The notes: a model not told the origin generated them from the sequence alone. A DNA stretch of 64,000 nucleotides from an uncultured Bacteroidales bacterium (GCA_937892255.1 CALAUL010000049.1:1-64000); one strand, 5' to 3'. Counted from the stretch's first letter, positions 8,172 through 18,061 are shown. Program-made: numbers and translations.

Positions 8172-9515
8172 ATGTCTGATGTAATAAAACTCAAGAAAGG
8201 CCTCGACATTCGTCTAGCTGGCAAAGCCGAAAAGGTTTATGCCACAGTGGCTTTACCGGAGCTTTTTGCCATCAAGCCAGGTGATTTCTTCGGATTGAAC
8301 CCAAAGATGGTTGCAAAGGTAGGAGACAAGGTACAGGCGGGAGAGGTGCTCTTTTTCGACAAGCAGCACCCAGAGGTTAAATTCGTTGCACCTGTAGGTG
8401 GCGAATTAGTCGCAGTTAACCGAGGCGACAGGCGAGTAATATTGGAAGTTGTAATCAAGTCAGATGGTGAGAACAAACCAGCTGTCTTTGAGAAGAGCGA
8501 CCTCCAGAGCATGAATCGCCAGCAGGTAATAGAAAAACTCCTTGAGACAGGAGCATGGCCATACTTCAAGCAGCGTCCATACAACATAGTAGCGGACCCT
8601 ACTGCGGAGTTCAAGGCAGTATTTGTTTCGACCTTTGACAGTGCACCTCTTGCACCTGACTATGACTTCATTGTCACAGGTAATGAGGAGTTCTTCCAGA
8701 AGGGTATAGATGTTGTAGGCAAGATAGCACCTGTATATGTAGGTGTAAATGCAGCTGGAGCATCTGATGCGTTCAAGAATGTCAAGGGAGCAAAAGTGAC
8801 AGCGTTTGCAGGCAAGCACCCAGCGGGCTGTGTAGGAGTACAAATCAACAATGTATGTCCTATCAACGCAGGCGAGAAAGTCTTGACAATAGGAGTTCAA
8901 GAACTTATATCGATAGGCAAACTCTTCACAACGGGCGAGCATGACTTCTCACGTGTAGCAGTAATGACTGGCTCAGAGATAAAAGACAAGAAATATGTTC
9001 GTACTATATTAGGTGCGCAACTATCGACTATGGTATCTGGCAACCTTGAGAGCGACAATGTACGTATCATCAGCGGTAATGTTCTCACAGGTAAGGAGAC
9101 AACAGCAGAGGGTTACCTTGGTTTCTACGATGCGCAGGTGACAGCTATACCAGAGGGTAATCAGTATGAGATGTTCGGTTGGGCATTGCCAGGCTTTGGT
9201 AAATTTAGTGCATCACGCACCTTCTTCTCATGGTTGACATGTAAGAAGGAGTATAAGCTTGACACTAATATGCATGGTGAGCATCGTGCCTTTGTAGTGA
9301 GCAATGAACTTGACAAGGTGTTCCCTATGGACATCTACGCTGAGGAGCTTTTCAAAGCAATCATGGCTCAGGACATAGACAAGATGATAGAGCTTGGTAT
9401 CTATGAGGTAGTAGAAGAAGACATTGCTCTCTGTGAGTTTGTATGTACTTCAAAGATAGCCTTACAAAAAGTATTGCGTAATGGCTTAGCCCTCATGATG
9501 AAAGAAGTAGGATAG
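8172..9515 (+). CDS. nqrA: Na+-translocating NADH:quinone reductase subunit A
   Basis: 447 residues, full length. NqrA is the cytoplasmic peripheral subunit of the Na+-pumping NADH:quinone reductase. The start MSDVIKLKKGLDIRLAGKAEK and the PAGCVGVQINNVCPINAG and LGFYDAQVTAIPEG segments are typical. It is the first gene of an uninterrupted nqrABCDEF operon that couples NADH oxidation by menaquinone to sodium export. No clear -33/-7 promoter was found by eye in the 111-base gap to the divergent plug gene. Confidence 0.96.
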   Translation: MSDVIKLKKGLDIRLAGKAEKVYATVALPELFAIKPGDFFGLNPKMVAKVGDKVQAGEVLFFDKQHPEVKFVAPVGGELVAVNRGDRRVILEVVIKSDGENKPAVFEKSDLQSMNRQQVIEKLLETGAWPYFKQRPYNIVADPTAEFKAVFVSTFDSAPLAPDYDFIVTGNEEFFQKGIDVVGKIAPVYVGVNAAGASDAFKNVKGAKVTAFAGKHPAGCVGVQINNVCPINAGEKVLTIGVQELISIGKLFTTGEHDFSRVAVMTGSEIKDKKYVRTILGAQLSTMVSGNLESDNVRIISGNVLTGKETTAEGYLGFYDAQVTAIPEGNQYEMFGWALPGFGKFSASRTFFSWLTCKKEYKLDTNMHGEHRAFVVSNELDKVFPMDIYAEELFKAIMAQDIDKMIELGIYEVVEEDIALCEFVCTSKIALQKVLRNGLALMMKEVG

Positions 9516-9538
9516 TAAAAACATAAAAGCATAATAAA

Positions 9539-10687
9539 TTGAAAGCGTTAAGAAACTTTATAGACAGCGTGAAGCCCCAGTTCGAGAAGGGTGGAAAGTT
9601 TGAGAAGTTGCGCTCTACATTTGGAGCCTTCGAGACGTTCCTCTATGTACCGAACACAACAAACAAGGGAGGCGTTCACGTTCGCGATGCTGTGGATTTG
9701 AAGAGAACCATGAGTGTCGTAGTTTTGGCTTTGATACCGGCCCTACTCTTTGGTATGTGGAACACCGGCTATCAGTACTTTAAGATGTTGGGAGAAGAAG
9801 CGACTCTCATGGAGTGTTTTTGGGAGGGCTTCTTGGCAGTATTGCCTATCATCATCGTATCATACGTTGTAGGTTTGGGCATAGAATTTGCCGTTGCGCA
9901 GATGCGTGGACATGAGGTAAACGAAGGATTCCTTGTATCTGGTATGCTCATTCCGCTTGTTGTACCTGCAGATATACCACTATGGATGGTAGCAGTAGCT
10001 ACAGCCTTTGCTGTAATCTTCGGCAAGGAGGTATTCGGTGGTACAGGTATGAACATTTGGAACCCTGCACTTATAGCACGTGCATTCCTATTCTTCGCTT
10101 ATCCAAGCAAGATATCAGGTGATACAGTATGGTATTCTAACTGTGTAGATGGATTTACAGGACCTACAGCTCTTTCGTTAGCAGGTACAGGTGACTACAA
10201 GACATATTCTATCATGGATTGCATCATCGGTAACATACCAGGTTCGATAGGTGAGACAAGTGTCATAGCTATAGGACTTGGTGCTATTTTGCTTCTTGTG
10301 ACAGGCATAGCAAGTTGGAAGACAATGTTCTCTGTCATAGCAGGTGGAGCTATCATGGGCTGGGTATTCAATAACTTCGGCTCAGCAGACAACGCTATGG
10401 CAATACTTCCATGGTATCAGCACTTGATAATAGGTGGTTTTGCGTTTGGTGCAGTATTCATGGCTACAGACCCTGTAACATCACCACGTACAGAATGTGC
10501 TAAGTACATCTACGGATTCCTTATCGGTGCTATGGCAATCATCATACGAGTGCTCAACCCAGGTTATCCAGAGGGTATGATGCTCGCTATCTTGTTGATG
10601 AACACACTTGCTCCACTCTTCGACTACTTCGTGATACAGAAGAACATCAGCAAGCGTAAGAATAGAGTAAAAACAGCTAAAGCATAA
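9539..10687 (+). CDS. nqrB: Na+-translocating NADH:quinone reductase subunit B
   Basis: 382 residues starting at TTG 9539; no ATG lies near the family N-terminus KALRNFIDSVKPQFEKGGKFEKL, so a TTG start is accepted. About ten membrane helices. The DGFTGPTALSLAG segment contains the threonine that carries covalent FMN in the family (usually S/T-GAT), here in the form GPT. It lies 23 bases after nqrA. NqrB is the core membrane subunit with FMN, riboflavin and the sodium path. Confidence 0.95.
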   Translation: MKALRNFIDSVKPQFEKGGKFEKLRSTFGAFETFLYVPNTTNKGGVHVRDAVDLKRTMSVVVLALIPALLFGMWNTGYQYFKMLGEEATLMECFWEGFLAVLPIIIVSYVVGLGIEFAVAQMRGHEVNEGFLVSGMLIPLVVPADIPLWMVAVATAFAVIFGKEVFGGTGMNIWNPALIARAFLFFAYPSKISGDTVWYSNCVDGFTGPTALSLAGTGDYKTYSIMDCIIGNIPGSIGETSVIAIGLGAILLLVTGIASWKTMFSVIAGGAIMGWVFNNFGSADNAMAILPWYQHLIIGGFAFGAVFMATDPVTSPRTECAKYIYGFLIGAMAIIIRVLNPGYPEGMMLAILLMNTLAPLFDYFVIQKNISKRKNRVKTAKA

Positions 10688-10690
10688 CAC

Positions 10691-11371
10691 ATGGCAAATA
10701 CAGAAAAAAAGGGTATGTCGACAAATAGCAATACATACACGATAATATATGCTATCGTGATGGTTGTTATAGTAGCGTTCTTGCTTTCGTTTGTAAACTC
10801 TACATTGAAGGAGAAGCAGACGGAGAATGTGAACCTCGACAAGATGAAACAGATACTTGGTTCGATAGGCATCGAAGGTGTATCAGATGCTAAGGCTGAG
10901 TACAACAAATATGTCAAAGTAATTCTCGACTCAAAGGGCACAGAGCTTGGCACAAATGACTTTACAACAGATGCTGTAAAGAATGCCGGTTATGTCATAT
11001 ATAAGTGTGACGTTGATGGTGCAACGAAATATATCGTTCCATTAGACGGCAATGGTCTTTGGGGTGCTATATGGGGTTATATGGCGTTAAATGAAGACAA
11101 GAACACTGTATATGGTGTATATTTTAACCATGCTTCAGAGACTCCTGGTTTGGGTGCAGAGATTGTAACACCTGCATTCAAGGACCCATTCAAAGGCAAG
11201 CAGATATTGAAGAATAGCGAGCTTAAGTCTATTGCAGTAGTCAAGAAAGGCGCTTCTGCTGAGGGTCAGGATTATGTAGATGGTATTTCGGGAGGCACTA
11301 TCACTTCTGTTGCAGTAAGCGACATGATAGCTAACAGCTTGAAGAGATATGAAGAGTTTTTAACTAAGTAA
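10691..11371 (+). CDS. nqrC: Na+-translocating NADH:quinone reductase subunit C
   Basis: 226 residues: one N-terminal membrane helix (~14-35), then a periplasmic domain with GLWGAIWGYMAL, HASETPGLGAEI and the flavinylation motif DGISGGTITS, whose threonine takes covalent FMN from ApbE. The motif reads SGGTIT instead of the common SGATVT. It starts three bases after nqrB. Confidence 0.95.
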   Translation: MANTEKKGMSTNSNTYTIIYAIVMVVIVAFLLSFVNSTLKEKQTENVNLDKMKQILGSIGIEGVSDAKAEYNKYVKVILDSKGTELGTNDFTTDAVKNAGYVIYKCDVDGATKYIVPLDGNGLWGAIWGYMALNEDKNTVYGVYFNHASETPGLGAEIVTPAFKDPFKGKQILKNSELKSIAVVKKGASAEGQDYVDGISGGTITSVAVSDMIANSLKRYEEFLTK

Positions 11372-11386
11372 TAAGGAGGATAAGAA

Positions 11387-12016
11387 ATGAGTGAATTATT
11401 TTCAAAACAGAATAAGGAAGCCTTCTCACAGCCCCTTAGCTTAAACAATCCTGTAACGGTACAGGTACTCGGTATCTGTTCGGCATTGGCTGTAACAGCT
11501 AAGCTTGAGCCAGCTTTAGTAATGGGATTGTCGGTGACTGTCATCGTGGCACTTGCCAACGTGATAATATCTCTACTCCGCAACACTATACCAAACCGTA
11601 TTCGTATCATCGTTCAGTTGGTAGTTGTAGCGGCTCTTGTAACTATAGTAAGTGAAGTACTCAAAGCCTTTGCATACGATGTGAGCGTACAGCTTTCAGT
11701 ATACGTAGGTCTTATCATTACGAACTGTATATTGATGGGACGTCTTGAGGCGTTTGCTATGCAGTCAAAGCCATGGCCATCACTTCTTGATGGTATAGGC
11801 AATGGTTTGGGCTATGCTAAGATACTTATCATTGTAGCGTTTTTCCGTGAATTGTTGGGTTCTGGTACACTCTTGGGCTTCGACGTATTGAAAAGATATG
11901 AAGAATTTGGCTATACTAACAATGGTTTGATGCTTATGCCACCTATGGCTCTTATCATCTGTGCTTGTATCATCTGGTACGAACGTTCGAAGAACCCTTC
12001 ATTGCAAGAGAAATAA
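11387..12016 (+). CDS. nqrD: Na+-translocating NADH:quinone reductase subunit D
   Basis: 209 residues, six membrane helices. The conserved cysteines in LGICSALAVT and ITNCILMGR, which with NqrE ligate an intramembrane 2Fe-2S cluster, are present. The AAGGAGG-like sequence at about 11374 is an unusually good ribosome binding site for this phylum. Confidence 0.95.
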   Translation: MSELFSKQNKEAFSQPLSLNNPVTVQVLGICSALAVTAKLEPALVMGLSVTVIVALANVIISLLRNTIPNRIRIIVQLVVVAALVTIVSEVLKAFAYDVSVQLSVYVGLIITNCILMGRLEAFAMQSKPWPSLLDGIGNGLGYAKILIIVAFFRELLGSGTLLGFDVLKRYEEFGYTNNGLMLMPPMALIICACIIWYERSKNPSLQEK

Positions 12017-12042
12017 TACATATTAATTTAGAAACGTAAATC

Positions 12043-12666
12043 ATGGAAAATTTATTAAGCTTATTTGTCCGTTCGATATTTGTGGACAACATGATCTTCG
12101 CCTTCTTCCTTGGTATGTGTTCGTACCTTGCAGTGTCGAAGAACGTGAAGACTGCATTGGGTCTTGGAGCGGCTGTAATATTTGTATTGGTTGTAACTCT
12201 TCCTGTCAACTACTTACTTCAGACACAGGTATTGTCAGTTGAGGGTTTCTTGGGTATCGACCTTACATTCCTTAGCTTCATTCTCTTTATTGCCGTAATT
12301 GCCGGTATGGTGCAGTTGGTAGAGATGATAGTTGAGCGTTTTATGCCTGCTCTATACTCATCACTCGGTATCTTCCTTCCACTTATAGCCGTTAACTGTG
12401 CTATCATGGGAGCATCTCTTTTCATGCAGCAGAGAATAGGATTGGCTGAGACTGATGTCAAAGCTATCAAGGATTGTGTTGACGCTGTAGTATATGCTCT
12501 TGGTTCGGGTATAGGATGGTTAATCGCTATTGTAGCACTTGCTGCGATACGTGAAAAGATGGCATATTCAAATGTACCGCCAGCATTGCGTGGTCTTGGT
12601 ATCACGTTTATCGTGGTAGGTCTCATGGCTATGTCATTCATGTGTTTCTCAGGTTTAAATGTTTAA
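12043..12666 (+). CDS. nqrE: Na+-translocating NADH:quinone reductase subunit E
   Basis: 207 residues, six membrane helices, homologous to NqrD in inverted topology. The iron-sulfur cysteines are in [10 protein letters not shown] and [11 protein letters not shown] typical family N-terminus [26 protein letters not shown] supports the start. Confidence 0.96.
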   Translation: MENLLSLFVRSIFVDNMIFAFFLGMCSYLAVSKNVKTALGLGAAVIFVLVVTLPVNYLLQTQVLSVEGFLGIDLTFLSFILFIAVIAGMVQLVEMIVERFMPALYSSLGIFLPLIAVNCAIMGASLFMQQRIGLAETDVKAIKDCVDAVVYALGSGIGWLIAIVALAAIREKMAYSNVPPALRGLGITFIVVGLMAMSFMCFSGLNV

Positions 12667-12678
12667 AGGAGAAGAGAT

Positions 12679-13956
12679 ATGGTAGATATTAATTTCATAT
12701 TAGCGAGTATAGGAGTATTCCTTGCGATTATTCTCCTTTTGGTTATCATCTTGTTGGTTGCAAAGACATTTCTCACTGCATCTGGCAATGTGAAGGTAAC
12801 AATCAACGGAGAGAAAGAGATAGAAGTAGAGTCAGGAGCAACGCTCTTGAATACATTGGCTGTCAATGGTATTTACTTACCTTCGGCATGTGGTGGTAAG
12901 GGTTCATGTGGACAGTGTAAGTGTCAGATAGTTGAGGGTGGTGGCGAGATACTACCATCAGAGAAGGGTCATTTCAGCCGTAAGCAACAGTTAGACCATT
13001 GGCGTTTGGGCTGTCAGGCTAAGGTAAAGAATGACATAGCTATCAAAGTTGACGACTCAGTACTTGGTGTTAAGGAGTGGGAATGCGAAGTCATCTCTAA
13101 CAAGAACGTGGCTACATTCATCAAAGAGTTTATTGTTGCATTGCCTCCTGGAGAGCACATGGACTTCGAACCAGGTTCTTACGCACAGATTAAGATACCT
13201 AAGTTCGAGATGGACTATGATAAGGATATCGACAAAGAGCTTATCGGTGACGAGTACCTTCCTGCATGGAAGAACTTCGGCCTCTTTGGTTTGAAGTGTA
13301 AGAATGAAGAGGAGACGATACGAGCATACTCTATGGCCAACTACCCAGCTGAGGGTGACCGCATCATGCTTACTGTTCGTATTGCTACACCTCCATTTAA
13401 GCCAAAAGAGCAAGGTCCAGGCTTCATGGACGTAATGCCAGGTATAGCATCTTCATACATCTTTACTCTTAAGCCAGGTGATAAGGTGACTATGTCAGGT
13501 CCTTATGGTGACTTCCACCCTATCTACAACTCAGAGAAGGAGATGATGTGGGTAGGCGGTGGTGCAGGTATGGCTCCACTACGTGCTCAGATTATGCACC
13601 TCACAAAGACACTCAAGACAACAAACCGCAAGATGTCATATTTCTACGGAGCACGTGCTCTCAACGAGGTGTTCTACTTAGAGGATTTCTTGCAGCTTGA
13701 GAAGGACTTCCCTAACTTCACTTTCAACCTTGCTCTCGACCGTCCGGATCCTAAGGCTGACGAGGCAGGCGTGAAGTACACAGCTGGTTTCGTTCATCAG
13801 GTGATTTACAACACATACCTCAAAGACCATGAGGCACCTGAGGATATCGAATACTACATGTGTGGTCCTGGTCCGATGTCAAAAGCTGTTGTCAGCATGC
13901 TTGACAGTCTCGGCGTAGAACCAGAAAGTATCATGTACGATAACTTCGGCGGTTAG
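12679..13956 (+). CDS. nqrF: Na+-translocating NADH:quinone reductase subunit F
   Basis: 425 residues. One N-terminal membrane helix (~4-28), a 2Fe-2S ferredoxin domain with CGGKGSCGQCKC and a fourth cysteine in RLGCQAKV, the FAD motif RAYSMANYP and the NADH-binding motif VGGGAGMAPLR. It ends with the family terminus MYDNFGG. NqrF accepts hydride from NADH and feeds electrons to the complex. Last gene of the operon. Confidence 0.97.
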   Translation: MVDINFILASIGVFLAIILLLVIILLVAKTFLTASGNVKVTINGEKEIEVESGATLLNTLAVNGIYLPSACGGKGSCGQCKCQIVEGGGEILPSEKGHFSRKQQLDHWRLGCQAKVKNDIAIKVDDSVLGVKEWECEVISNKNVATFIKEFIVALPPGEHMDFEPGSYAQIKIPKFEMDYDKDIDKELIGDEYLPAWKNFGLFGLKCKNEEETIRAYSMANYPAEGDRIMLTVRIATPPFKPKEQGPGFMDVMPGIASSYIFTLKPGDKVTMSGPYGDFHPIYNSEKEMMWVGGGAGMAPLRAQIMHLTKTLKTTNRKMSYFYGARALNEVFYLEDFLQLEKDFPNFTFNLALDRPDPKADEAGVKYTAGFVHQVIYNTYLKDHEAPEDIEYYMCGPGPMSKAVVSMLDSLGVEPESIMYDNFGG

Positions 13957-13980
13957 TCCCGTAAGTGTACTAAATAAAAG

Positions 13981-14017
13981 AGTCCGTGTGAACAGGGTGT
14001 TTACACGGACTTTTTTT
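13981..14017 (+). terminator. Intrinsic terminator of the nqr operon
   Basis: AGTCCGTGT (13981-13989) pairs perfectly with ACACGGACT (14003-14011) and is followed by a T-run to 14017. Confidence 0.92.
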
Positions 14018-14614
14018 GTGTTGTTGCTAATAGTTAGAAGAATTTGAAACGGATGATTTCGCTGGGTAGTGTATACAGATTATAATATCAGATTGATAAT
14101 TGTGATGATAAAATAGTATCAGCGAATAAGCCTTATCGACCAACAGATATACATAATACAACACTGGTAAATAAAGGGTGTAGTTACGGTGAAGCTATGG
14201 TGAAGCTATGGTGTAACAAGGGGTAATATTATTTTATCAATAAGGGATGGTTGATTAAAAGGGAGGGATAGAGGCTATTTGAGTTATAATTAATAATTCT
14301 CTATGATTAGCTTTTCATATTTATTAAACCTTACCCCACCTTTTTACAATTCTCTTTTGGAGATGGCAAAAAACTATTCCGAAATAAAATAGAACGGCTT
14401 AAAAAAGTCAATTAACATCGTTGTTCATATACTCTATAAAGTGTTTCATCAAAAGCCAAAAACACCATAAATCACTAATAATCAAAATCAAAAACCATTC
14501 ATTCAATAATAAATAATATTCATCATCCATTATATTGTATAAGATTTTATAACTTTGTAATGAAATAATGTAGATTGATAAAACAACGAAAGTATATATA
14601 ATCAGTAAATTTCA
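14018..14614. other. AT-rich gene-free stretch before the restriction island
   Basis: About 600 bases with no convincing gene on either strand. It contains two tandem copies of GGTGAAGCTAT (14188-14198, 14199-14209) plus a partial third, flanked by GTTAC and GTAAC. A -7-like box TAACTTTG at 14550-14557 could start the restriction operon 57 bases downstream, without a good -33 partner. The composition shift suggests this is the left junction of acquired DNA. Confidence 0.5.
14188..14213. repeat. Tandem 11-base repeat
   Basis: GGTGAAGCTAT occurs twice back to back followed by GGTG, bracketed by GTTAC (14183-14187) and GTAAC (14212-14216). Function unknown; possibly a binding site or replication-slippage product at the island edge. 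Confidence 0.6.
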
Positions 14615-15487
14615 ATGAAAGCGAAACCATTTGTCAAGTGGGTTGGCGGAAAAACGCAACTCATTGACCAACTAGAAGCAATGCTTCCTGCTGACTTTGA
14701 CCAATGGGAGAATGTCACTTACATTGAGCCTTTTGTGGGCGGAGGGGCAATGCTCTTCTACATGTTACAGACACACTCCAACATTCAGTCAGCTATTATC
14801 AACGATATCAACGAAGATTTGACGACTTGTTATAAAGTGGTCAAACAATCTCCGCGACTACTGGTGAATTCGCTTAGCGAGATTCAAAAGGAATATTATT
14901 CGTTACAATCAGAAGAAAGCAAAAAACAGTTTTATATGACTATGCGTGCAGAGTTTAATACAAAAGCACTCGATCCGATACGCAACACTACGCTGTTTTT
15001 CTTCTTGAATCGCACATGTTTTAACGGACTGTACCGAGTTAATAAATCAGGTTTGTTTAATGTGCCTTTTGGTCGTTACGAAACACCAACAATTTGTGAT
15101 GCCAATACAATTTTTGCGGATAGCGAATTGTTGCAAAAGGTTGAAATATTGACAGGTGATTATACGCAGACAATCAATTATGCACAAGGTAATTCATTCT
15201 TTTATTTTGACCCTCCATACCGCCCGTTAAATGCGACAAGCAGTTTTAATGATTATACAAAAGAGGCGTTTAATGACTTAGAGCAAAGGCGATTGAATGA
15301 TTTTTGCGATGATGTGCAAGCTGCAGGTTATAAGTTTATGTTAAGTAATTCTGATTGTCAGGACAAATTCTTTGATGACCTCTATATGCAATATCAAATA
15401 GAGAGAGTTTGGGCATCTCGAAGTATAAATGCCAACCCTAATAAACGTGGCAAATTAACTGAACTACTAATCAGAAACTACATGTAA
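14615..15487 (+). CDS. dam: Dam-family DNA adenine methyltransferase (DpnM-like)
   Basis: 290 residues. N6-adenine methylase of the D12 class: the SAM motif KWVGGKTQLIDQL (~8-20) and EPFVGGGAMLF, the RTCFNGLYRVNKSG recognition-loop segment, and the catalytic FYFDPPYRP (~192-200). In DpnII systems this enzyme methylates adenine in double-stranded GATC, protecting host DNA. It is first in a tightly packed four-gene operon, four bases ahead of the endonuclease. Confidence 0.93.
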   Translation: MKAKPFVKWVGGKTQLIDQLEAMLPADFDQWENVTYIEPFVGGGAMLFYMLQTHSNIQSAIINDINEDLTTCYKVVKQSPRLLVNSLSEIQKEYYSLQSEESKKQFYMTMRAEFNTKALDPIRNTTLFFFLNRTCFNGLYRVNKSGLFNVPFGRYETPTICDANTIFADSELLQKVEILTGDYTQTINYAQGNSFFYFDPPYRPLNATSSFNDYTKEAFNDLEQRRLNDFCDDVQAAGYKFMLSNSDCQDKFFDDLYMQYQIERVWASRSINANPNKRGKLTELLIRNYM

Positions 15488-15491
15488 AGTT

Positions 15492-16328
15492 ATGGCAGCA
15501 CATACTCCTGCAGAATTTACGACATTCATGTCGCAACTCAAAGAAACTAACCAATCATTAGATTTCCTCTGTGATTTCGATAAGATTCATAGCAATGTAG
15601 ATGATATAAGATTGAGCCTTTGCATGCTAAATAGTTTAATTGGCACGGCAGATATGCGCAGTGCAGTTGAAACAATTTGGAGAAGGGATAGAACAGCTTT
15701 TAATGTAATGGACATTTTGATTGCTGTGCATAGCGAGGGAAAAAAGAAGGTACTCAATTCTCTGGGAGAATGTGTAACACTTGATACTCTATTCAAATCC
15801 ATTGATGGTGTTATGGAGTTTTTAGAGAATACAGGGCTAGCAGAGGTCCTTCAATCTAGGAAAATCACAAACTTAGTAGACTATGTGTTTGGAGTAGAAA
15901 CTGGCTTGGACTCAAATGCTCGTAAAAATCGCAGCGGACATGTAATGGAAAATATGGTTGCTGAAATTTTTAATGAGAATGCCATAACATATCGTACCGA
16001 AGTGTATTCTAGCGAATGGCCTGCAATAACTGATGCATTAGGTGATGATGAGAAGCGTTTTGATTTTGTTGTTGAAACCGCAGATAAAACATATTTAATT
16101 GAAGTCAATTTCTACTCCGGAGGTGGCTCAAAGTTAAATGAGGTTGCTCGTTCCTATTCAGATATAGCACCTAAGATTAATGCTGTAGACGGATTTGAAT
16201 TTGTATGGATAACCGATGGTATTGGATGGAGCTCCGCTAAAAACAAGCTTCAAGAAGCATTTAATATTATTCCAAGCATTTACAATCTGACATCAATTCA
16301 GTCATTTATTAACGATAAATTACAGTAG
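15492..16328 (+). CDS. DpnII-family type II restriction endonuclease
   Basis: 278 residues, close to the usual DpnII length. The core VFGVETGLDSNARKNRSGHVMENMV and the later ...KRFDFVVETADKTYLIEVNFYSGGGSKLNE carry the PD-(D/E)xK-like acidic residues (D in RFDFVV, ExN in IEVNFY). Family knowledge predicts cleavage before the G of unmethylated GATC. It lies between the GATC methylase and the remaining genes of the operon, which strongly supports the call. Confidence 0.9.
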   Translation: MAAHTPAEFTTFMSQLKETNQSLDFLCDFDKIHSNVDDIRLSLCMLNSLIGTADMRSAVETIWRRDRTAFNVMDILIAVHSEGKKKVLNSLGECVTLDTLFKSIDGVMEFLENTGLAEVLQSRKITNLVDYVFGVETGLDSNARKNRSGHVMENMVAEIFNENAITYRTEVYSSEWPAITDALGDDEKRFDFVVETADKTYLIEVNFYSGGGSKLNEVARSYSDIAPKINAVDGFEFVWITDGIGWSSAKNKLQEAFNIIPSIYNLTSIQSFINDKLQ

Positions 16329-16330
16329 TT

Positions 16331-16873
16331 ATGCCCCAGAATCCAGCAATGCCCCGCACAACTAAGGGACAACCTTTGTTAAAAGAATTCCCTGTTAATG
16401 GTTCCTTCTATATTGGTATCTACCAGGGTACTATTTCTGCTCAGGATATAATAATTAGGTATAGACAGAAGGAAAATGGTTTATGGAGTAAACCCCGCAC
16501 ACCTAAGCACATACATTGGGCTGTAGATATATTAATAAAACAATATCAAGATAATCAAACTACAAATCAGTTGTTAGATTTCTTTATCGATTTATGGGAT
16601 AATAATATTTCGCCTTGGCATACCGATGCGGAGCGGATGGCTTTTATAGATCCTACGACATTATTAAACGACGTAAACAGAGAGGCTGTGCAATATGTGG
16701 CTTTGGCGCAAAAAGGTGAATATAGTGTTAAGTTTTTAATTCTTTTAGCTAAGCTACTAATGGCACAGGAGAAAACTAACAATAATCAGGCATATATGTT
16801 TCGTCAATTATTAGAAGCTCTCAAAAACCACAACAATATATTCAAGATTGTCTCAACTGCTACTCATAGATAA
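16331..16873 (+). CDS. Unknown protein of the DpnII-type operon
   Basis: 180 residues, not recognised. The N-terminal ~60 residues look like a small beta domain (VNGSFYIGIYQGTISAQDIIIRYRQK) mentioning a KPRTPKHIHW motif; the rest is mainly helical (TTNQLLDFFIDLWDN ... EYSVKFLILLAKLLMAQEK). It has no signal peptide or membrane helix. The gene starts two bases after the endonuclease stop, and the second methylase ATG follows its TAA directly, so it is part of the same transcript. A DNA-binding, controller or methylase-partner role is only a guess from position. Confidence 0.75.
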   Translation: MPQNPAMPRTTKGQPLLKEFPVNGSFYIGIYQGTISAQDIIIRYRQKENGLWSKPRTPKHIHWAVDILIKQYQDNQTTNQLLDFFIDLWDNNISPWHTDAERMAFIDPTTLLNDVNREAVQYVALAQKGEYSVKFLILLAKLLMAQEKTNNNQAYMFRQLLEALKNHNNIFKIVSTATHR

Positions 16874-18061
16874 ATGCAATATTCATTTGAGTCGAATAAT
16901 AAAGATTTCACCCTTCTTCATGGTGATTGTCTAGAACTTCTTGTACAACTTCCAGACAACTCCATTGATGCTATTTTTGCAGATCCACCATACTTCTTGA
17001 GTAATGGTGGTATTAGCGTGCAAAGTGGTAAGCAAGTGTGTGTGGACAAAGGAGAGTGGGATAAGGGAGGAACGCCTGAAAGCATTTATCAATTCAATAA
17101 ACAATGGTTGTCAATATGCAGAAATAAACTTAAAGATGATGGCACAATATGGGTTTCCGGCACTCATCATAACATTTTTATAGTTCAGCGTTGTTTGCAA
17201 GAACTTGGCTATAAAATTCTCAATGTGATTACATGGCAAAAAACAGACCCTCCGCCAAATTTATCATGTCGATATTTTAATTTTTCAACAGAATTGGTTA
17301 TATGGGCAAGGAAACATGAAAAGAAGCCTCATAAATTCAATTATGAAGTTATGAAGCAACTTAATGGGGGAACACAAATGACTGATGTTTGGCGTATTCC
17401 TTCAGTGGGAATGTGGGAAAAAACTTGCGGTAAGCATCCTACGCAGAAAACACTTCGTTTGCTTTATCGCATAATCTTGGCATCGACAAATAAGGGAGAT
17501 ACGATTCTTGACCCATTCGCTGGAAGTTCTACAACGGGTATTGCAGCAAATCTATTAGGTCGAAAATTTATTGGCATTGAACAGGATGATAGTTTCATAG
17601 AATTAAGTAAGCGTCGTCGTACATTACTAGAAAATGTGGAAGAAGCTGAAAAGCTTCTTTATAAAATGCGCGAAATGCCAGATGAAACAACGGTATTAGT
17701 TAATCATGTTCGCCCAAAGGATTATGAGTTAATGCTACAAAAAGGTCTTTGTTATCTTCGTGCTGGAGATAGCAAGGGGTCGTTGCTAGTACAAAAGGGA
17801 TTTGAACGATTAGGATATGTGTTGTTACATAGTAATGGACAAAACGCACAACTCTTTCCTTTGACTAAAAAGGGCTTTCAAATATGGACAGCAGAAAACT
17901 TGCAAGCTATTGGTTTCTCTGCCGAGAATGCCCCATATTATGCTGTGATGAGATTTGATGCTGATAATCAGATTCCGTATAACAGAATTGTAAATCTTAA
18001 ACAAGGGGCATATACGAATGTCGCTAAAATTAGGCCGTTAAGAGATTTTTTAGATGTATAA
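16874..18061 (+). CDS. DpnA-like DNA methyltransferase with C-terminal extension
   Basis: 395 residues. The first ~265 are a beta-class amino-methyltransferase: IFADPPYFLSNGG (~35-47), WVSGTHHNIF, KTDPPPNLSCR, KHPTQKTLRLL and the SAM-binding DPFAGSSTTGIAA. DpnA enzymes methylate GATC also in single-stranded DNA, protecting incoming DNA during transformation. The usual family length is about 260-270, so residues ~270-395 are an extra domain (MPDETTVLVNHVRPKDYELM ... FDADNQIPYNRIVN), unrecognised. It begins immediately after the upstream stop codon. Confidence 0.9.
   Translation: MQYSFESNNKDFTLLHGDCLELLVQLPDNSIDAIFADPPYFLSNGGISVQSGKQVCVDKGEWDKGGTPESIYQFNKQWLSICRNKLKDDGTIWVSGTHHNIFIVQRCLQELGYKILNVITWQKTDPPPNLSCRYFNFSTELVIWARKHEKKPHKFNYEVMKQLNGGTQMTDVWRIPSVGMWEKTCGKHPTQKTLRLLYRIILASTNKGDTILDPFAGSSTTGIAANLLGRKFIGIEQDDSFIELSKRRRTLLENVEEAEKLLYKMREMPDETTVLVNHVRPKDYELMLQKGLCYLRAGDSKGSLLVQKGFERLGYVLLHSNGQNAQLFPLTKKGFQIWTAENLQAIGFSAENAPYYAVMRFDADNQIPYNRIVNLKQGAYTNVAKIRPLRDFLDV

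Noticed and set aside
13981..14017. Riboswitch or leader for the restriction operon
   Set aside because: It is a simple perfect stem with a T-run directly behind nqrF, fully explained as the nqr terminator.
14188..14213. CRISPR-like array
   Set aside because: Only two 11-base copies without spacers and no cas genes.
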